Below are positions 51,129-61,891 of a DNA stretch of 64,000 nt, in pieces. This DNA comes from CAYWBU01 sp942491525 (lineage in GTDB: Bacteria; Desulfobacterota; Desulfomonilia; UBA1062). Both the position numbers and the translations under genes were made by a program. The first letter of the stretch is position 1, and the number at the start of each line of letters is the position of its first letter. The notes below the pieces were generated by a model. It was not told the DNA's origin. It did not search any database and saw nothing but the letters and a program-made list of their open reading frames with translations. Location of the stretch: NCBI GenBank assembly GCA_942491525.1, contig CALOBW010000056.1:1-64000 (forward strand). The letters run 5' to 3'.

Positions 51129-51800
51129 TCAGCTGATGATGCGTTCCAGCTTGAGGCTGTAGGCACTCTCCCGGGTCACAATGATATGGTCGTGGACGGT
51201 GATGCCCAGGCTCTGGCCCAGTTCGCTGAGGCTGCTGGTCAGCTCATGGTCATGCTGCGACGGTTTGAGCGAGCCCGAGGGGTGGTTGTGCACCAGAATG
51301 ATGGCGGCTGAGTTGTGGCGGATTGCGGCCTCGATCACTTCGCGCGGGTAGACCGCGGTCTGGTTGATGGTGCCGCGCGAGATGGTCTCGCGGGCTGTGA
51401 CTTCGCCGGCGCTGTTGAGGCAGAGCACCATGAAGGCCTCCTTGGCCAGGCCGCCCAGCTCGCCCCTGAGATAGCTGATGGTCTTTTGGGGTGAATCCAG
51501 CACCGGGTTGTCGAGGCTTTCGGACTCAAGATAGGCCTGCATGCTGGCCTTGACCGCCAGCAGCAGGGTGGCGCTGTGCTCGCCCATGCCCGGCACCTTG
51601 GCCAGATCATGCTGATCGAAGACGGCCGCAAAGGAGCCGTAGCGCCTGATCAGCTCCTTGGCCAGGCCCTTGGTGTCGCGGCGCGGGATGGCAAAGCTCA
51701 GCAGCAGCTCCAGCAGTTCATAGTCGTGCAGCCCGTCCCGGCCGCTCTTCTGGAAGCGCTCCTTCAAGCGTTGGCGGTGTCCGGCTTGGTCATCTGGCAT
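51129..51800 (-). CDS. radC: RadC family JAB-domain protein
   Basis: 223 residues: N-terminal UPF0758 helix-hairpin-helix region (ELLELLLSFAIPRRDTKGLA; LAKVPGMGEHSATLLLAVK) and a C-terminal JAB/MPN metalloprotease-like domain with the metal motif VHNHPSGSLKPSQHD. The historical link with DNA repair is weak; the biochemical role is unknown. It follows the radical SAM gene after 8 bases. Confidence 0.93.
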   Translation of the reverse strand: MPDDQAGHRQRLKERFQKSGRDGLHDYELLELLLSFAIPRRDTKGLAKELIRRYGSFAAVFDQHDLAKVPGMGEHSATLLLAVKASMQAYLESESLDNPVLDSPQKTISYLRGELGGLAKEAFMVLCLNSAGEVTARETISRGTINQTAVYPREVIEAAIRHNSAAIILVHNHPSGSLKPSQHDHELTSSLSELGQSLGITVHDHIIVTRESAYSLKLERIIS

Positions 51801-51808
51801 GGCAACTC

Positions 51809-53335
51809 CTAGAGGATCGGCCGCTGCAGAATGTCCCAGGGCAGCAGATCCTGCTCCAGTTTGTGGATTACAAATTTATCGGCATCCCATTCGCGGATGA
51901 TGCGCTGCCAGTCGCGCTCCTGGCTGTCGGCCAGCCTGATGAGCAGCTCCAGGATTTTCCGGTCGCCCCGCGCGATCAGGCCCTGGCGGTAGGCCCACTG
52001 CGGGCCTTCGTGGCTGACGGTCGTGTTGGGCAGTTTTCTGAGCCGCTTATCGATCTGGCGCAGGCGCTTCTTGGCTTCAGCCGGCATCAGCATGGGCTGG
52101 CGCTCGTATTCGGTCTGGGGTTTGGGCACCATGGTGTTGATGCTGACCGCAACCTTGCCGATGACCCTGTTGCCGCGCGAGCGCTCCACGAAGAGCTGCT
52201 GGGTTCTCTCCACCAGAGAGCAGATCTCTTCGATATCATCCATGGTCTCATGGGGCAGTCCGATCATGAAGTATAGTTTAATATCGCGGATTCCTGAGGC
52301 AACCAGAGTGTCGATGTCGTTCAATAGGGTCTCGTTCTTGACCAGTTTACCCTGGGCTTTACGCAGGCTGTCCGACCCGCTCTCGGGGGCTAAAGTGATG
52401 CCGCGCACGCCCGAGATCTTGATCAGCTCGATCAGGGTCGGGCTGAGCTTGCCGGAGCGCAGCGAGGGCGGCGCGATTCTGAGCTCGCGCTTTAAGATTT
52501 CGGCGTAGAGCTCCTCGGCCTGCGGGTGGCTGTTGAGGGCCGCGCTGACCAGCCCCAGTTTGAGCCCGCTCTCTTTGGCCTCATCCAGGGCCGGCAGCAG
52601 GTGTGTGACATTCACCGGCCGGAAGGGGTGGTAGATGCTGCGCGCCGTGCAGAACTTGCACTTGAAGTAGCAGCCGCGCGCGATCTCGATCAGGAACATG
52701 TCCTTGAAGGCGGTGTTGTCGGTGATGATGCGGGTGCGCGCCGGATCGTCCAGCGGATCCTTGACCGCTATGCTGGGCCTCTGCCCCTGGAAAGATCTGA
52801 TTTGATCGCCGTCATATTCCGGATAGCAGCGCGCCGGAATGTAGAAGCCGGGCCTGCCCTTCAGCCGATCCAGGAAGTCGTCGTAGTCTGCAGCGTCTTC
52901 AAAGGCGCTGTAGAGCGGCTCAACCATGGTCTCGCCGTCGCCCAGGAAGCAGAGGTCAAGGGCTTCGGCCATCGGCTCCGGGTTGAGGGTTACGGCGGCG
53001 CCGCCGGCCATGACGATCGGCACGCCCCGGCGCTCGCTGCTGCGCACCGGGATCTGGTTGCGTCTCAATATGCGGATCACATTGATCCAGTCCAGCTCAT
53101 AGGAGATGCTGAAGGCTACAATATTGAATTCGTTCAGTCTGCGGCCCGACTCCACCGAGGTTTCCTGGTCCAGGAAGAAGCGCTCGCAGCAGATGGACGG
53201 GTGCGAATTGAGCAGGTGGTAGATGGCGTGCACGCCCAGGTTGGACATGCCCACATGGTAGCTGTTGGGATAGACCAGGGCCACATTCAGCGGCAGCCCC
53301 GGGCTCTTTCTGATGGCGCCGATCTCAGCCGACAT
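51809..53335 (-). CDS. B12-binding-type radical SAM protein
   Basis: 508 residues. An N-terminal Rossmann-like part (VALVYPNSYHVGMSNLG... VMAGGAAVTLNPEP) resembles the B12-binding domain of this superfamily. The radical SAM cysteines are in GCYFKCKFCTARSIYHP (C-x3-C-x2-C). The last third looks like the domain seen in TIGR03960/YgiQ-like relatives. The reaction is unknown. Its start overlaps the NtrX-like gene by 11 bases and it precedes radC, so it sits in the regulator/cell envelope operon. Confidence 0.88.
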   Translation of the reverse strand: MSAEIGAIRKSPGLPLNVALVYPNSYHVGMSNLGVHAIYHLLNSHPSICCERFFLDQETSVESGRRLNEFNIVAFSISYELDWINVIRILRRNQIPVRSSERRGVPIVMAGGAAVTLNPEPMAEALDLCFLGDGETMVEPLYSAFEDAADYDDFLDRLKGRPGFYIPARCYPEYDGDQIRSFQGQRPSIAVKDPLDDPARTRIITDNTAFKDMFLIEIARGCYFKCKFCTARSIYHPFRPVNVTHLLPALDEAKESGLKLGLVSAALNSHPQAEELYAEILKRELRIAPPSLRSGKLSPTLIELIKISGVRGITLAPESGSDSLRKAQGKLVKNETLLNDIDTLVASGIRDIKLYFMIGLPHETMDDIEEICSLVERTQQLFVERSRGNRVIGKVAVSINTMVPKPQTEYERQPMLMPAEAKKRLRQIDKRLRKLPNTTVSHEGPQWAYRQGLIARGDRKILELLIRLADSQERDWQRIIREWDADKFVIHKLEQDLLPWDILQRPIL

Positions 53336-54678
53336 CGATCCCCAGGCTCTTGATCTTGCGGTGCAGGTTGCTGCGCTCGACGCCGATCAGGTCGGCGGTC
53401 TTTGAGATGTTGCCGTCGCACTGGCCCAGCTTGGCGGCGATGAACATGCGCTCAAACTCGGTGCGGGCATCCTTGAACTGGTCGATGGCCAGGAAGGAGC
53501 CCATCTCCTGGCCGTCCTTGATGCGGCCCAGCGGGATCATGTCCGAGGCCTTGATTGTGTCGTCGGGCGACATGATCACCAGGCGCTCGATGATGTTTTT
53601 GAACTCGCGCACGTTGCCCGGCCAGTCATGCTCCATGAGGCGGTTGATGGCATCGTCGCTGAAGGACTTCTTCTTCTCCTTGATGGGGATCAGCTGGTCC
53701 ATGAAGTGCTGGGCCAGGGCCGGAATGTCCTCCTTGCGCTCGCGCAGCGGCGGCACATTGATCGGGATGACATTCAGGCGGTAGTAGAGGTCCTGGCGGA
53801 AGTTGCCGTCGAGGATTTCCTGCTCGAGGTTCTTGTTGGTGGCGGTGAAGACTCTTACATCCACCTGGATGACCTGGGAGCCGCCCACGCGCTGGAAGCG
53901 CTGCTCCTGCAGCACGCGCAGGATCTTGGCCTGGGTGTTGAGGCTCATGTCGCCGATCTCGTCCAGGAAGAGGGTTCCCTGGTTGGCCAGGTCAAACTTG
54001 CCCGCGCTTGCGGTCGGTGGCGCCGGTGAAGGCGCCCTTCTCGTGGCCCATGAGCTCGCTCTCGATCAGCTCCTCGGGAATGGCGGCGCAGTTGACCTCC
54101 ACAAAGGGCTTGCTTTTGCGCTGGGAGAACTTGTGCAGGCGGCGGGCCACCAGCTCCTTGCCGGAGCCGTTCTCGCCCAGGATCATGACCCAGGCGTCCG
54201 AGGCCGCGGCCCGGTCGACAGCCTCTTTGAGCTGCTGGATGGCGCGCGAAGAGCCCACCATCTCGTCATCCTTCTGGGTCTTGGTCTTGAGCAGGGCGTT
54301 CTCATCTTCAAGAGCCTTGAGGTGCATGGCGTTGTTGATGGAGATAATGATCTTGTTGAGGTCCAGCGGCTTCTCGATGAAGTCCAGCGCACCCAACCTG
54401 GTGGCCTTGATGGCGGTCTCGATGGAGCCGTGGCCGGTCATGATGATCACCGGCAGGTCGCGGTATTCGCTCTTGAGCTTTTCCAGTACGGTCAGGCCGT
54501 CCATGCCGGGCATCCAGATGTCCAGCAGCACCAGGTCCACATTGTGCTTCTTGGCCATGTTGAGGCCCTCTTCGCCGTTGGGGGCCAGGATGGTGTCGAA
54601 GCCCTCATCCTCCAGGGCGCCCTGCAGCGCAAAGCGGATATTATCTTCATCGTCGATGATCAGGATGGTGTGTTTCAT
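53325..54678 (-). pseudogene. NtrX-like sigma-54 response regulator interrupted by a +1 frameshift
   Basis: The N-terminal part (frame 54678 to 53992, 228 codons) has a receiver domain (IIDDEDN; LVLLDIWMPGMDG; EKPLDL) and the start of an AAA+ domain: GENGSGKEL (Walker A) and GHEKGAFTGA. It then stops at a TGA after DRKRGQV. The other frame continues the same protein with KFDLANQGTLFLDEIGD, RQDLYYRLN, and a Fis-type helix-turn-helix at the end (to 53325). Deleting one base in the CCC at 54001-54003 (plus strand) would restore a full protein of about 450 residues. Either a real mutation or a one-base sequence error. The GAFTGA sigma-54 loop is intact. Confidence 0.85.
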
Positions 54679-54680
54679 CT

Positions 54681-56864
54681 CTACTCCTTTACCGGTAGTT
54701 CTATGCTGAAAACGGTTCCGTGGGGCAGATTGTCGCGCACCCGGATGAAGCCGTTGTGGTCGTTAATGACGCGGTTGACGATGACCAGCCCCAGGCCGGT
54801 GCCGCCCTTGCCCTTCTTGGTGGAGAAGTAGGGCTCGAAGAGGCGCAGCTTGGCCTCGGGCGTGATGCCGGGGCCGTTGTCGATCACCTCCAGGGTCGCC
54901 ATGTTCAGGGAGGCGTCGAAGATGGTGCGGATGATGATCATATGCTCCTGCTGATCTTCAACGTCGTGCAGGGCCGTGGTGGCGTTCTCCAGCAGGTTGC
55001 CGATGGCGCGGCTCATCTGGGCCTTGTCGATTTCGAGGATGGGCAGGCTTTCATCGGTCTCCACGATATAGTGGATGTCGCTGTGCGCCTGGCGGTAGAG
55101 GGCCACGGCATCATTGACCACCTTGTTGAGGTCATTGGGCACCGGCACCGAGGTCGGCATCTTGGCGAAATTGGAGAACTCGTCCACCAGGCGCTTCATC
55201 TCGTCCACCTGGCTGATGATGACGCGGGTGCACTCGTCGAAGACGTGATCATCTTCGGGCAGGTTGTCGAGGTAGCGGCGGCGCAGACGCTGGGCCGAGA
55301 GCTGGATGGGGGTCAGGGGGTTCTTGACCTCGTGGGCGATGCGACGGGCCACCTCGCGCCAGGCCGAGACGCGCTGCATCTTCTGCAGCTGGGTCAGGTC
55401 GTCAAAGACCACCACCATGCCCATGTACTCATTGTTGTGGTCATGCAGCAGCGAGGAGTGGACCATCAGAATCATCTGCTTGCCCTCCAGGCTGAGGGTG
55501 ATCTGTTTCTGGACCGAAGAACTCTTGTTCTCCTTCATGGCCTGAATCAGATCGTTGACCATGGGCATGTGCTCATCCTTGAGCACGTCCATGTAGGGGC
55601 GGCCGAGGACCTTGTCGACCTTGATGCCCAGCATGGCCTGGGCCGGCGGGTTGATCATGGTGATGGTGTCGTTGCTGCCGATGGAGACAACGCCGGTGGA
55701 GACGTTGTCGAGCACGGTTTCGATGTAGCGGTTGCGGTAGGCCAGCTCATTGTAGGCGCTCTCGAGGTTGAGGCGGCTGTCGCGCAGGTCATGCACCATC
55801 TTGTTGAAGGCGTCGCCCAGCACGCCCAGCTCGTCGCGCGAGTTGATCTCGATGGTGAAGCCCATGTCGCCCTTGGCGATGCGCTGGGTGCCCACCACCA
55901 GATCCTCGATGGGCGTGGTCAGGGACTTTGATATCTTGAGTCCGAACCAGACCGCCGCAAAGAGCACGATCAGGGTGGTCAGCGAGAGCAGCATGAAGAT
56001 GGCGATGCGGTTGAGGGTCTTGTCGCGGATGCTCTGGGAGTATTCGCGCACGCTGGCCTTGATGTTGCCCAGGCGGCCCGAGAGGGACTCCGGGATGTAG
56101 TAGTCGACCACCAGCACGCCCACGATATCCTTGGGGTTGAAGGAGGAGCGGATCGGCACCACACCCTGGATGATGTCGGCCTTGCCGGTGCGTACGATGC
56201 TGTCGAGCGATTCGCCGCGCATGGCCGCCTTGACCGTGGATGTTTCGGGGTTGGGCAGGCTGGCCAGGCCGATCTCGGGCGAGATGTACTTGATCAGCTC
56301 CTCGCCCTGGGAGGAGAAGACCGCCACGGCCGAGATCCTGAAGAGCTGCATCTTCTCTTCCAGCAGCAGCTTGAGGATCTCGAGGTTGTCCTCCTTGAGC
56401 AGGCGGCGCTCGGTGATCTCGTGCGAGATGGAGTTGGCGTAGTGGATGGCGTCGCTGCGGGCCTCGTCATAGTAGATCTGGGCCACGTTGAGGGTCTCGT
56501 CAAAGGTGGTCTCGACGGTCTTGGAGAACCAGCCCTCCATGCTGCGGTCCAGGAAGACGATCGAGGTGAAGAAGAGCACCATGGTGGGGATGATCGAGAG
56601 GGTTACGAAGGAGAGCACCAGTTTGGTGCGCAGCTTGGAGCCCAGCACGCCCCGGCGGCGCTCCAGAATCAGCTTTGAGATGTTGCGCAGCACCAGGAAG
56701 ACCACCAGGATCAGCAGCACCAGGTTGAGGTTGATCATGGTGAAGGAGAAGCGGAAGTTCTCCGAGTCCATGAAGCCGCCGTAGTTGACCTGCCCCAGGG
56801 TCACCAGCACAATGATGCTGATGATGAAGACGATCAGAAGCATCTCCTTGTGCTGACGGCGCAT
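54681..56864 (-). CDS. NtrY-like membrane sensor histidine kinase
   Basis: 727 residues. Three N-terminal membrane helices (about 8-24, 43-63 and 83-104), a periplasmic region, a fourth helix near 290-310 (IFMLLSLTTLIVLFAAVWFG), HAMP, PAS (VLDNVSTGVVSIGSNDTITM), HisKA with IAHEVKNPLTPIQLSA, and HATPase with DNGPGITPEA and GGTGLGLVIV. This is the NtrY layout. Its cognate regulator is the adjacent gene 2 bases downstream, which is frameshifted in this sequence. The pair next to lpxC suggests control of envelope or nitrogen functions. Confidence 0.93.
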   Translation of the reverse strand: MRRQHKEMLLIVFIISIIVLVTLGQVNYGGFMDSENFRFSFTMINLNLVLLILVVFLVLRNISKLILERRRGVLGSKLRTKLVLSFVTLSIIPTMVLFFTSIVFLDRSMEGWFSKTVETTFDETLNVAQIYYDEARSDAIHYANSISHEITERRLLKEDNLEILKLLLEEKMQLFRISAVAVFSSQGEELIKYISPEIGLASLPNPETSTVKAAMRGESLDSIVRTGKADIIQGVVPIRSSFNPKDIVGVLVVDYYIPESLSGRLGNIKASVREYSQSIRDKTLNRIAIFMLLSLTTLIVLFAAVWFGLKISKSLTTPIEDLVVGTQRIAKGDMGFTIEINSRDELGVLGDAFNKMVHDLRDSRLNLESAYNELAYRNRYIETVLDNVSTGVVSIGSNDTITMINPPAQAMLGIKVDKVLGRPYMDVLKDEHMPMVNDLIQAMKENKSSSVQKQITLSLEGKQMILMVHSSLLHDHNNEYMGMVVVFDDLTQLQKMQRVSAWREVARRIAHEVKNPLTPIQLSAQRLRRRYLDNLPEDDHVFDECTRVIISQVDEMKRLVDEFSNFAKMPTSVPVPNDLNKVVNDAVALYRQAHSDIHYIVETDESLPILEIDKAQMSRAIGNLLENATTALHDVEDQQEHMIIIRTIFDASLNMATLEVIDNGPGITPEAKLRLFEPYFSTKKGKGGTGLGLVIVNRVINDHNGFIRVRDNLPHGTVFSIELPVKE

Positions 56865-56866
56865 GC

Positions 56867-57670
56867 CTACTCCTCCAGCTCGGCGATTTTGGCGGCCAGC
56901 TGGCAGTGCAGCATGTGGTTGGCCTTGAATGCCCTGATGGAACCCTGTAGCGGGCGGCCCAGAATCCAGAGGTCGCCGAGGATGTCCAGCACCTTGTGGC
57001 GCACGAACTCATCTTCAAAGCGCAGCCCCTCGGGGTTCATGATTTTATCTTCATCAATGACGATGGCGTTGTCGAGGCTGCCGCCCAGCGAGAGGCCCAT
57101 GGAGCGCATCTTCTCCACGTCGCTCAGGCGGCCGAAGGTGCGCGCCGGGGCGATCAGACGGCCGAAGTCGCGGCCGTCGAAATGATAGTGCTGCTCGCCG
57201 ATGGCGGCTTCCGGAAAAATGATGCGGTAGTCAATTGCGAAGTCGCCCGGTGTGATCTCGACCCAGGCATCATTCATCTCAACTCTGAGGGTGTCTTTGA
57301 TCATGATCGGCGCCAATTTGCCATCGAGATCCTTGAGGCCGGCCGCCTGAATCTGTTCGGTGAAGAGCTTGGCCGAGCCGTCCATGGCCGGCATCTCGTC
57401 GCCTGAGACCTTGATGGTGATGTCGGTGAGACCTAAGCCCCAGAGGGCGGCCATCATGTGTTCGACGGTGGCGATGGTCTGGTCATCGCGGCCCAGGGTG
57501 GTGTTGAGGCGCGTGTCCACGACACTGGCCGGGCTGGCCGGAATGCTGACGCCTTCGCGCTCAAAAATGATGCCGTTTGCGGACGGCAGCAGCTGCAGGC
57601 TGATCGGTTGACCCTTGTGCAGGCCGATGCCGGAAATAGTGATCTCTTTGGCAATTGTTTTGCGTTGCAT
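56867..57670 (-). CDS. lpxC: UDP-3-O-acyl-N-acetylglucosamine deacetylase
   Basis: 267 residues. The first domain has ATVEHMMAALWGLGLTDI with the first zinc histidine, SGDEMPAMDGSA, and the second has VRHKVLDILGDLWILGRPL with the H and D zinc ligands, then KANHMLHCQ at the end (catalytic histidine). It removes the acetyl group in the committed step of lipid A synthesis and confirms a Gram-negative outer membrane with LPS. It is followed after 2 bases by the NtrY-like kinase gene. Confidence 0.96.
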   Translation of the reverse strand: MQRKTIAKEITISGIGLHKGQPISLQLLPSANGIIFEREGVSIPASPASVVDTRLNTTLGRDDQTIATVEHMMAALWGLGLTDITIKVSGDEMPAMDGSAKLFTEQIQAAGLKDLDGKLAPIMIKDTLRVEMNDAWVEITPGDFAIDYRIIFPEAAIGEQHYHFDGRDFGRLIAPARTFGRLSDVEKMRSMGLSLGGSLDNAIVIDEDKIMNPEGLRFEDEFVRHKVLDILGDLWILGRPLQGSIRAFKANHMLHCQLAAKIAELEE

Positions 57671-57697
57671 GGCGCTAGCTTATGAAAGAGCCTCCTA

Positions 57698-59545
<1,848 letters not shown>

Positions 59546-59600
59546 GAACGGATGATTTCCTCTGGGGGGCTGCTTGTCAAGGAGTATTGATTTTGCTAGC

Positions 59601-59615
59601 TGATAATTATTATCA
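59601..59615. promoter_or_regulatory. Perfect 7-1-7 Fur-type palindrome
   Basis: TGATAATTATTATCA at 59601-59615 is a perfect inverted repeat (TGATAAT-T-ATTATCA) that equals the 7-1-7 Fur-box consensus TGATAATNATTATCA. It lies in the divergent gap between recQ (start 59545) and the small gene at 59721, overlapping -10-like sequences. It could also be read by another Fur-family member. Confidence 0.6.
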
Positions 59616-59720
59616 ATAAATATGCGATGGGCTGTTAAGCTGATCTCTCTCCTGCCGATATATGTTGTAGCCATCCCACCGTGGGTTGACCGATGAACCA
59701 AAAATTTTGGGAGATCTGTC

Positions 59721-60056
59721 ATGGAGATAAACAACAATCAATTAGCTATTCAGGGAAGTCAGCCGGTCCAGCCGTCGCAGCCGGCGCAACAGAGTCAGCC
59801 GCCGGTAGCGCCGGCTTCGAATGATGGCCAGGACCCGGTTTCAATATCCAGCGCCGGCGCTCAGCTCAGCACTCAGCGCACTGAAAATCAGGCCAATGCG
59901 GCCAGCTTTACCGCCCGGCTCGAAGTGGAAGATGATCCCGAAGAGGGCGTCACCCTCAGGGAGGAGGCCTCTGAGGCCATCCAGCAGCAGCCGCAGCAGG
60001 CTGTCCAGGCCCAGGGTAACCTGAGTGCCGACAGAATAGCGGCCCTGCTGGGCTAA
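59721..60056 (+). CDS. Small Q/P-rich protein with D-P-V-S-I-S motif, unknown function
   Basis: 111 residues with GGGAGAT before ATG. The first 40 residues are Q, P and S (QPVQPSQPAQQSQPPVAP) and look disordered. Then comes DPVSISSAGAQLS, matching the D-x-V-x-I-S-x-x-[AG] pattern of the small ORF at 39579, an acidic helix (LEVEDDPEEGVTLREEAS) and a Q-rich tail ending NLSADRIAALLG. No signal peptide. It is monocistronic with its own terminator and lies downstream of a Fur-type palindrome. Function unknown. Confidence 0.7.
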   Translation: MEINNNQLAIQGSQPVQPSQPAQQSQPPVAPASNDGQDPVSISSAGAQLSTQRTENQANAASFTARLEVEDDPEEGVTLREEASEAIQQQPQQAVQAQGNLSADRIAALLG

Positions 60057-60073
60057 AGTCAGAACCAGAGATG

Positions 60074-60108
60074 CCATTGGCGATGGTCGTATGTCGCCAA
60101 TGGTTTTC
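60074..60108 (+). terminator. Terminator of the small Q/P-rich gene
   Basis: CCATTGGCGA (60074-60083) and TCGCCAATGG (60094-60103) form a perfect 10-bp stem with a 10-base loop, followed by TTTTC. It is 18 bases after the stop codon. Confidence 0.75.
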
Positions 60109-60146
60109 TATGTCCGCATTAATCTTACCGGAAACGTCGGCTCTGT

Positions 60147-60175
60147 TTGACAGTTGAATCAAAAAAATCTATAAA
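60147..60175 (+). promoter_or_regulatory. Near-consensus promoter of tatAC
   Basis: TTGACA (60147-60152), a 17-base spacer, and TATAAA (60170-60175): 11 of 12 consensus positions. Six bases separate the -10 from the tatA ATG (60182), so the transcript is expected to start at the A of that codon. Confidence 0.8.
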
Positions 60176-60181
60176 CTGCAC

Positions 60182-60406
60182 ATGTTTGGACTCGGAGGAC
60201 AGGAACTTTTCATGATTTTGCTGGTGGCCGTGGTTGTACTTGGCCCCCAGAAGCTGCCGGATCTGGCCCGTACCATGGGTAAGGCCATGGGTGAATTCAA
60301 CAAGGCCAAGATGGATCTGAAGCGTGAGATGAACCAGGCCTCCATCAAAGAGAAGCAGGAGTCGGTCAAGGCTGCCGCAGATGAGGATGGCGGCAATGGA
60401 GCTTGA
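60182..60406 (+). CDS. tatA: Twin-arginine translocase subunit TatA/TatB family
   Basis: 74 residues. N-terminal helix LFMILLVAVVVLG, then the hinge PQKLPDLARTMGKAMGEF and an amphipathic helix with a charged, flexible tail. The LGPQKLP hinge is TatB-like, but with no second copy nearby the protein may serve as the bifunctional TatA/B subunit. It forms the pore-like assembly for folded proteins in the inner membrane. There is no Shine-Dalgarno sequence; a near-consensus promoter ends six bases upstream, consistent with a leaderless mRNA. Confidence 0.92.
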   Translation: MFGLGGQELFMILLVAVVVLGPQKLPDLARTMGKAMGEFNKAKMDLKREMNQASIKEKQESVKAAADEDGGNGA

Positions 60407-61139
60407 AGACGAGAAGCTGCCCATAACCGACCATTTGGAGGAGCTGCGCTGGCGCATAGTTAAGTGCCTGGTGGCTGTGGCGGTCGGTTTTGTAGGCACT
60501 TACGCCTTTGCCAAACAGATCTTCAACTTTCTTGTGGGTCCCTACATGGCGGTCAAACCGCCCGAGAGTCAGCTGATCTTCACCTCGCTGCCCGAAGCGT
60601 TTATAACCTACCTGAAGGTGGCTTTTTTCAGCGGCCTGATTCTGGCGCTGCCGGTGATCTTTTTCCAGCTCTGGAAATTTATCATGCCGGGGCTCTATGA
60701 GCGTGAACGCAAACATGTGATTCCCTTTGTGCTGGTTGCGACAATCTTCTTTGCGGGCGGCGCTTCATTTGCTTTCTATGTGGTCTTCCCCTTCGCCTTT
60801 AAGTTCTTCATTGAGATAGCCGGCCCCGAACTGGTGGCCATGCTGACTATCCGGGAGTATCTCAATCTGGTCATCAGACTGCTCTTCGCCTTCGGCATCA
60901 CCTTTGAACTGCCGGTGGTTATCTATTTCCTGGCCAAGATCGGCATCGTCAATCATCGTATGCTGGCCTCTCAGCGTAAGTATGCGGTTTTAATTGTAGT
61001 TGTTCTGGCCGCCTTCCTGACGCCGCCCGATGTCATCAGTCAGGTTCTGCTGGCGATTCCGCTGCTGCTGCTCTATGAGGTCAGCATCTGGGTGGCCTAT
61101 ATCATCGGCAAGGGTAAAGAGCGCCGCAAGGCTGAATAG
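60396..61139 (+). CDS. tatC: Twin-arginine translocase subunit TatC
   Basis: 247 residues from ATG 60396 (MELEDEKLPITDHLEELRWRI), chosen because GAGGA at 60383-60387 is well spaced. Six membrane helices, the conserved N-terminal DHLEELRWR signal-peptide contact, and SLPEAFITYLKVAFFSGLI then FGITFELPVVIYFL. TatC binds the twin-arginine signal. It overlaps tatA by 11 bases. Confidence 0.95.
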   Translation: MELEDEKLPITDHLEELRWRIVKCLVAVAVGFVGTYAFAKQIFNFLVGPYMAVKPPESQLIFTSLPEAFITYLKVAFFSGLILALPVIFFQLWKFIMPGLYERERKHVIPFVLVATIFFAGGASFAFYVVFPFAFKFFIEIAGPELVAMLTIREYLNLVIRLLFAFGITFELPVVIYFLAKIGIVNHRMLASQRKYAVLIVVVLAAFLTPPDVISQVLLAIPLLLLYEVSIWVAYIIGKGKERRKAE

Positions 61140-61222
61140 GTCTTGATTCCTGTTCGATATTTCTTATATATTCCCTGTGATGATCAATGTCATGATGTGA
61201 TATTTATTGCATGGAGGTCGCT

Positions 61223-61879
61223 ATGGAGCCTATGAGTCACAGAAAATTCAGCGAGATGGTTGCCAGAGGAGAGGTCTGGCTCAAGGATCGGCCCAGCTAT
61301 ACCCGTGAACTTTTTGCAAACCCGCCCCGTGAATTGCTGCGGTTGGCCGGTAGCCGGCTATTACTGGAGCGCGCTGTTTTGAACCTGATGTGGGCTCTGC
61401 GTTCGGTAAGCTTTGCCTTTGGTATATTCCTGAGCGGCTGCCTCTTTGCCAAGCTGGTGGGTATGCAGGAGCTTTCGCTTCTGACTGCCACAATCAATAC
61501 CTTGGTCCTGGCTCTGATGGTGGGCGGTTTTCATCTCTCATATACAGCCGGTGTGCGCGGGAGTGACAGTGAGCCCTACAGCCGCGGCCTGGAGATTATG
61601 ACCTATATTCTGCTCTTTCTGGCCGGCCTGGGGGTGCTGCAGCACAACCCTATGCAGCTGGCTTTCAGGCCACTGATCATCATGACGGCGTTGCTGCTGC
61701 CCCTGCCCTGTCTCTGGGGTGCCTATACCTATGTGGTGGCCGACAGTTTTCTGCTGCGGCTCTCGTTGCGCAGCAAGGCGGTTTATGCGTACCTGCTGAA
61801 TGAGCACATGTTGGAGTCCAGGCAGCCATTGATGCGTATCCGTTATGAGTATCAGCCCGATCATCTGGCGGGCGAGTAG
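61223..61879 (+). CDS. Inner-membrane protein of unknown function
   Basis: 218 residues from ATG 61223, taken because GGAGGT lies 5 bases ahead; the ATG at 61211 contains that ribosome site. A soluble N-terminus of about 50 residues is followed by four hydrophobic segments (VSFAFGIFLSGCLFAKLVG; LTATINTLVLALMVGGF; EIMTYILLFLAGLGVL; LIIMTALLLPLPCLWGAY) and a charged C-terminus with RIRYEYQPDH. No family recognised. It is convergent with the XRE gene. Confidence 0.65.
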   Translation: MEPMSHRKFSEMVARGEVWLKDRPSYTRELFANPPRELLRLAGSRLLLERAVLNLMWALRSVSFAFGIFLSGCLFAKLVGMQELSLLTATINTLVLALMVGGFHLSYTAGVRGSDSEPYSRGLEIMTYILLFLAGLGVLQHNPMQLAFRPLIIMTALLLPLPCLWGAYTYVVADSFLLRLSLRSKAVYAYLLNEHMLESRQPLMRIRYEYQPDHLAGE

Positions 61880-61891
61880 CCGGGTGCAGCC

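Noticed and set aside
54720..55931. 403-codon open frame antisense to the NtrY-like kinase
   Set aside because: Histidine/valine/glutamine-rich shadow with no domain; kinase motifs on the minus strand are clear.
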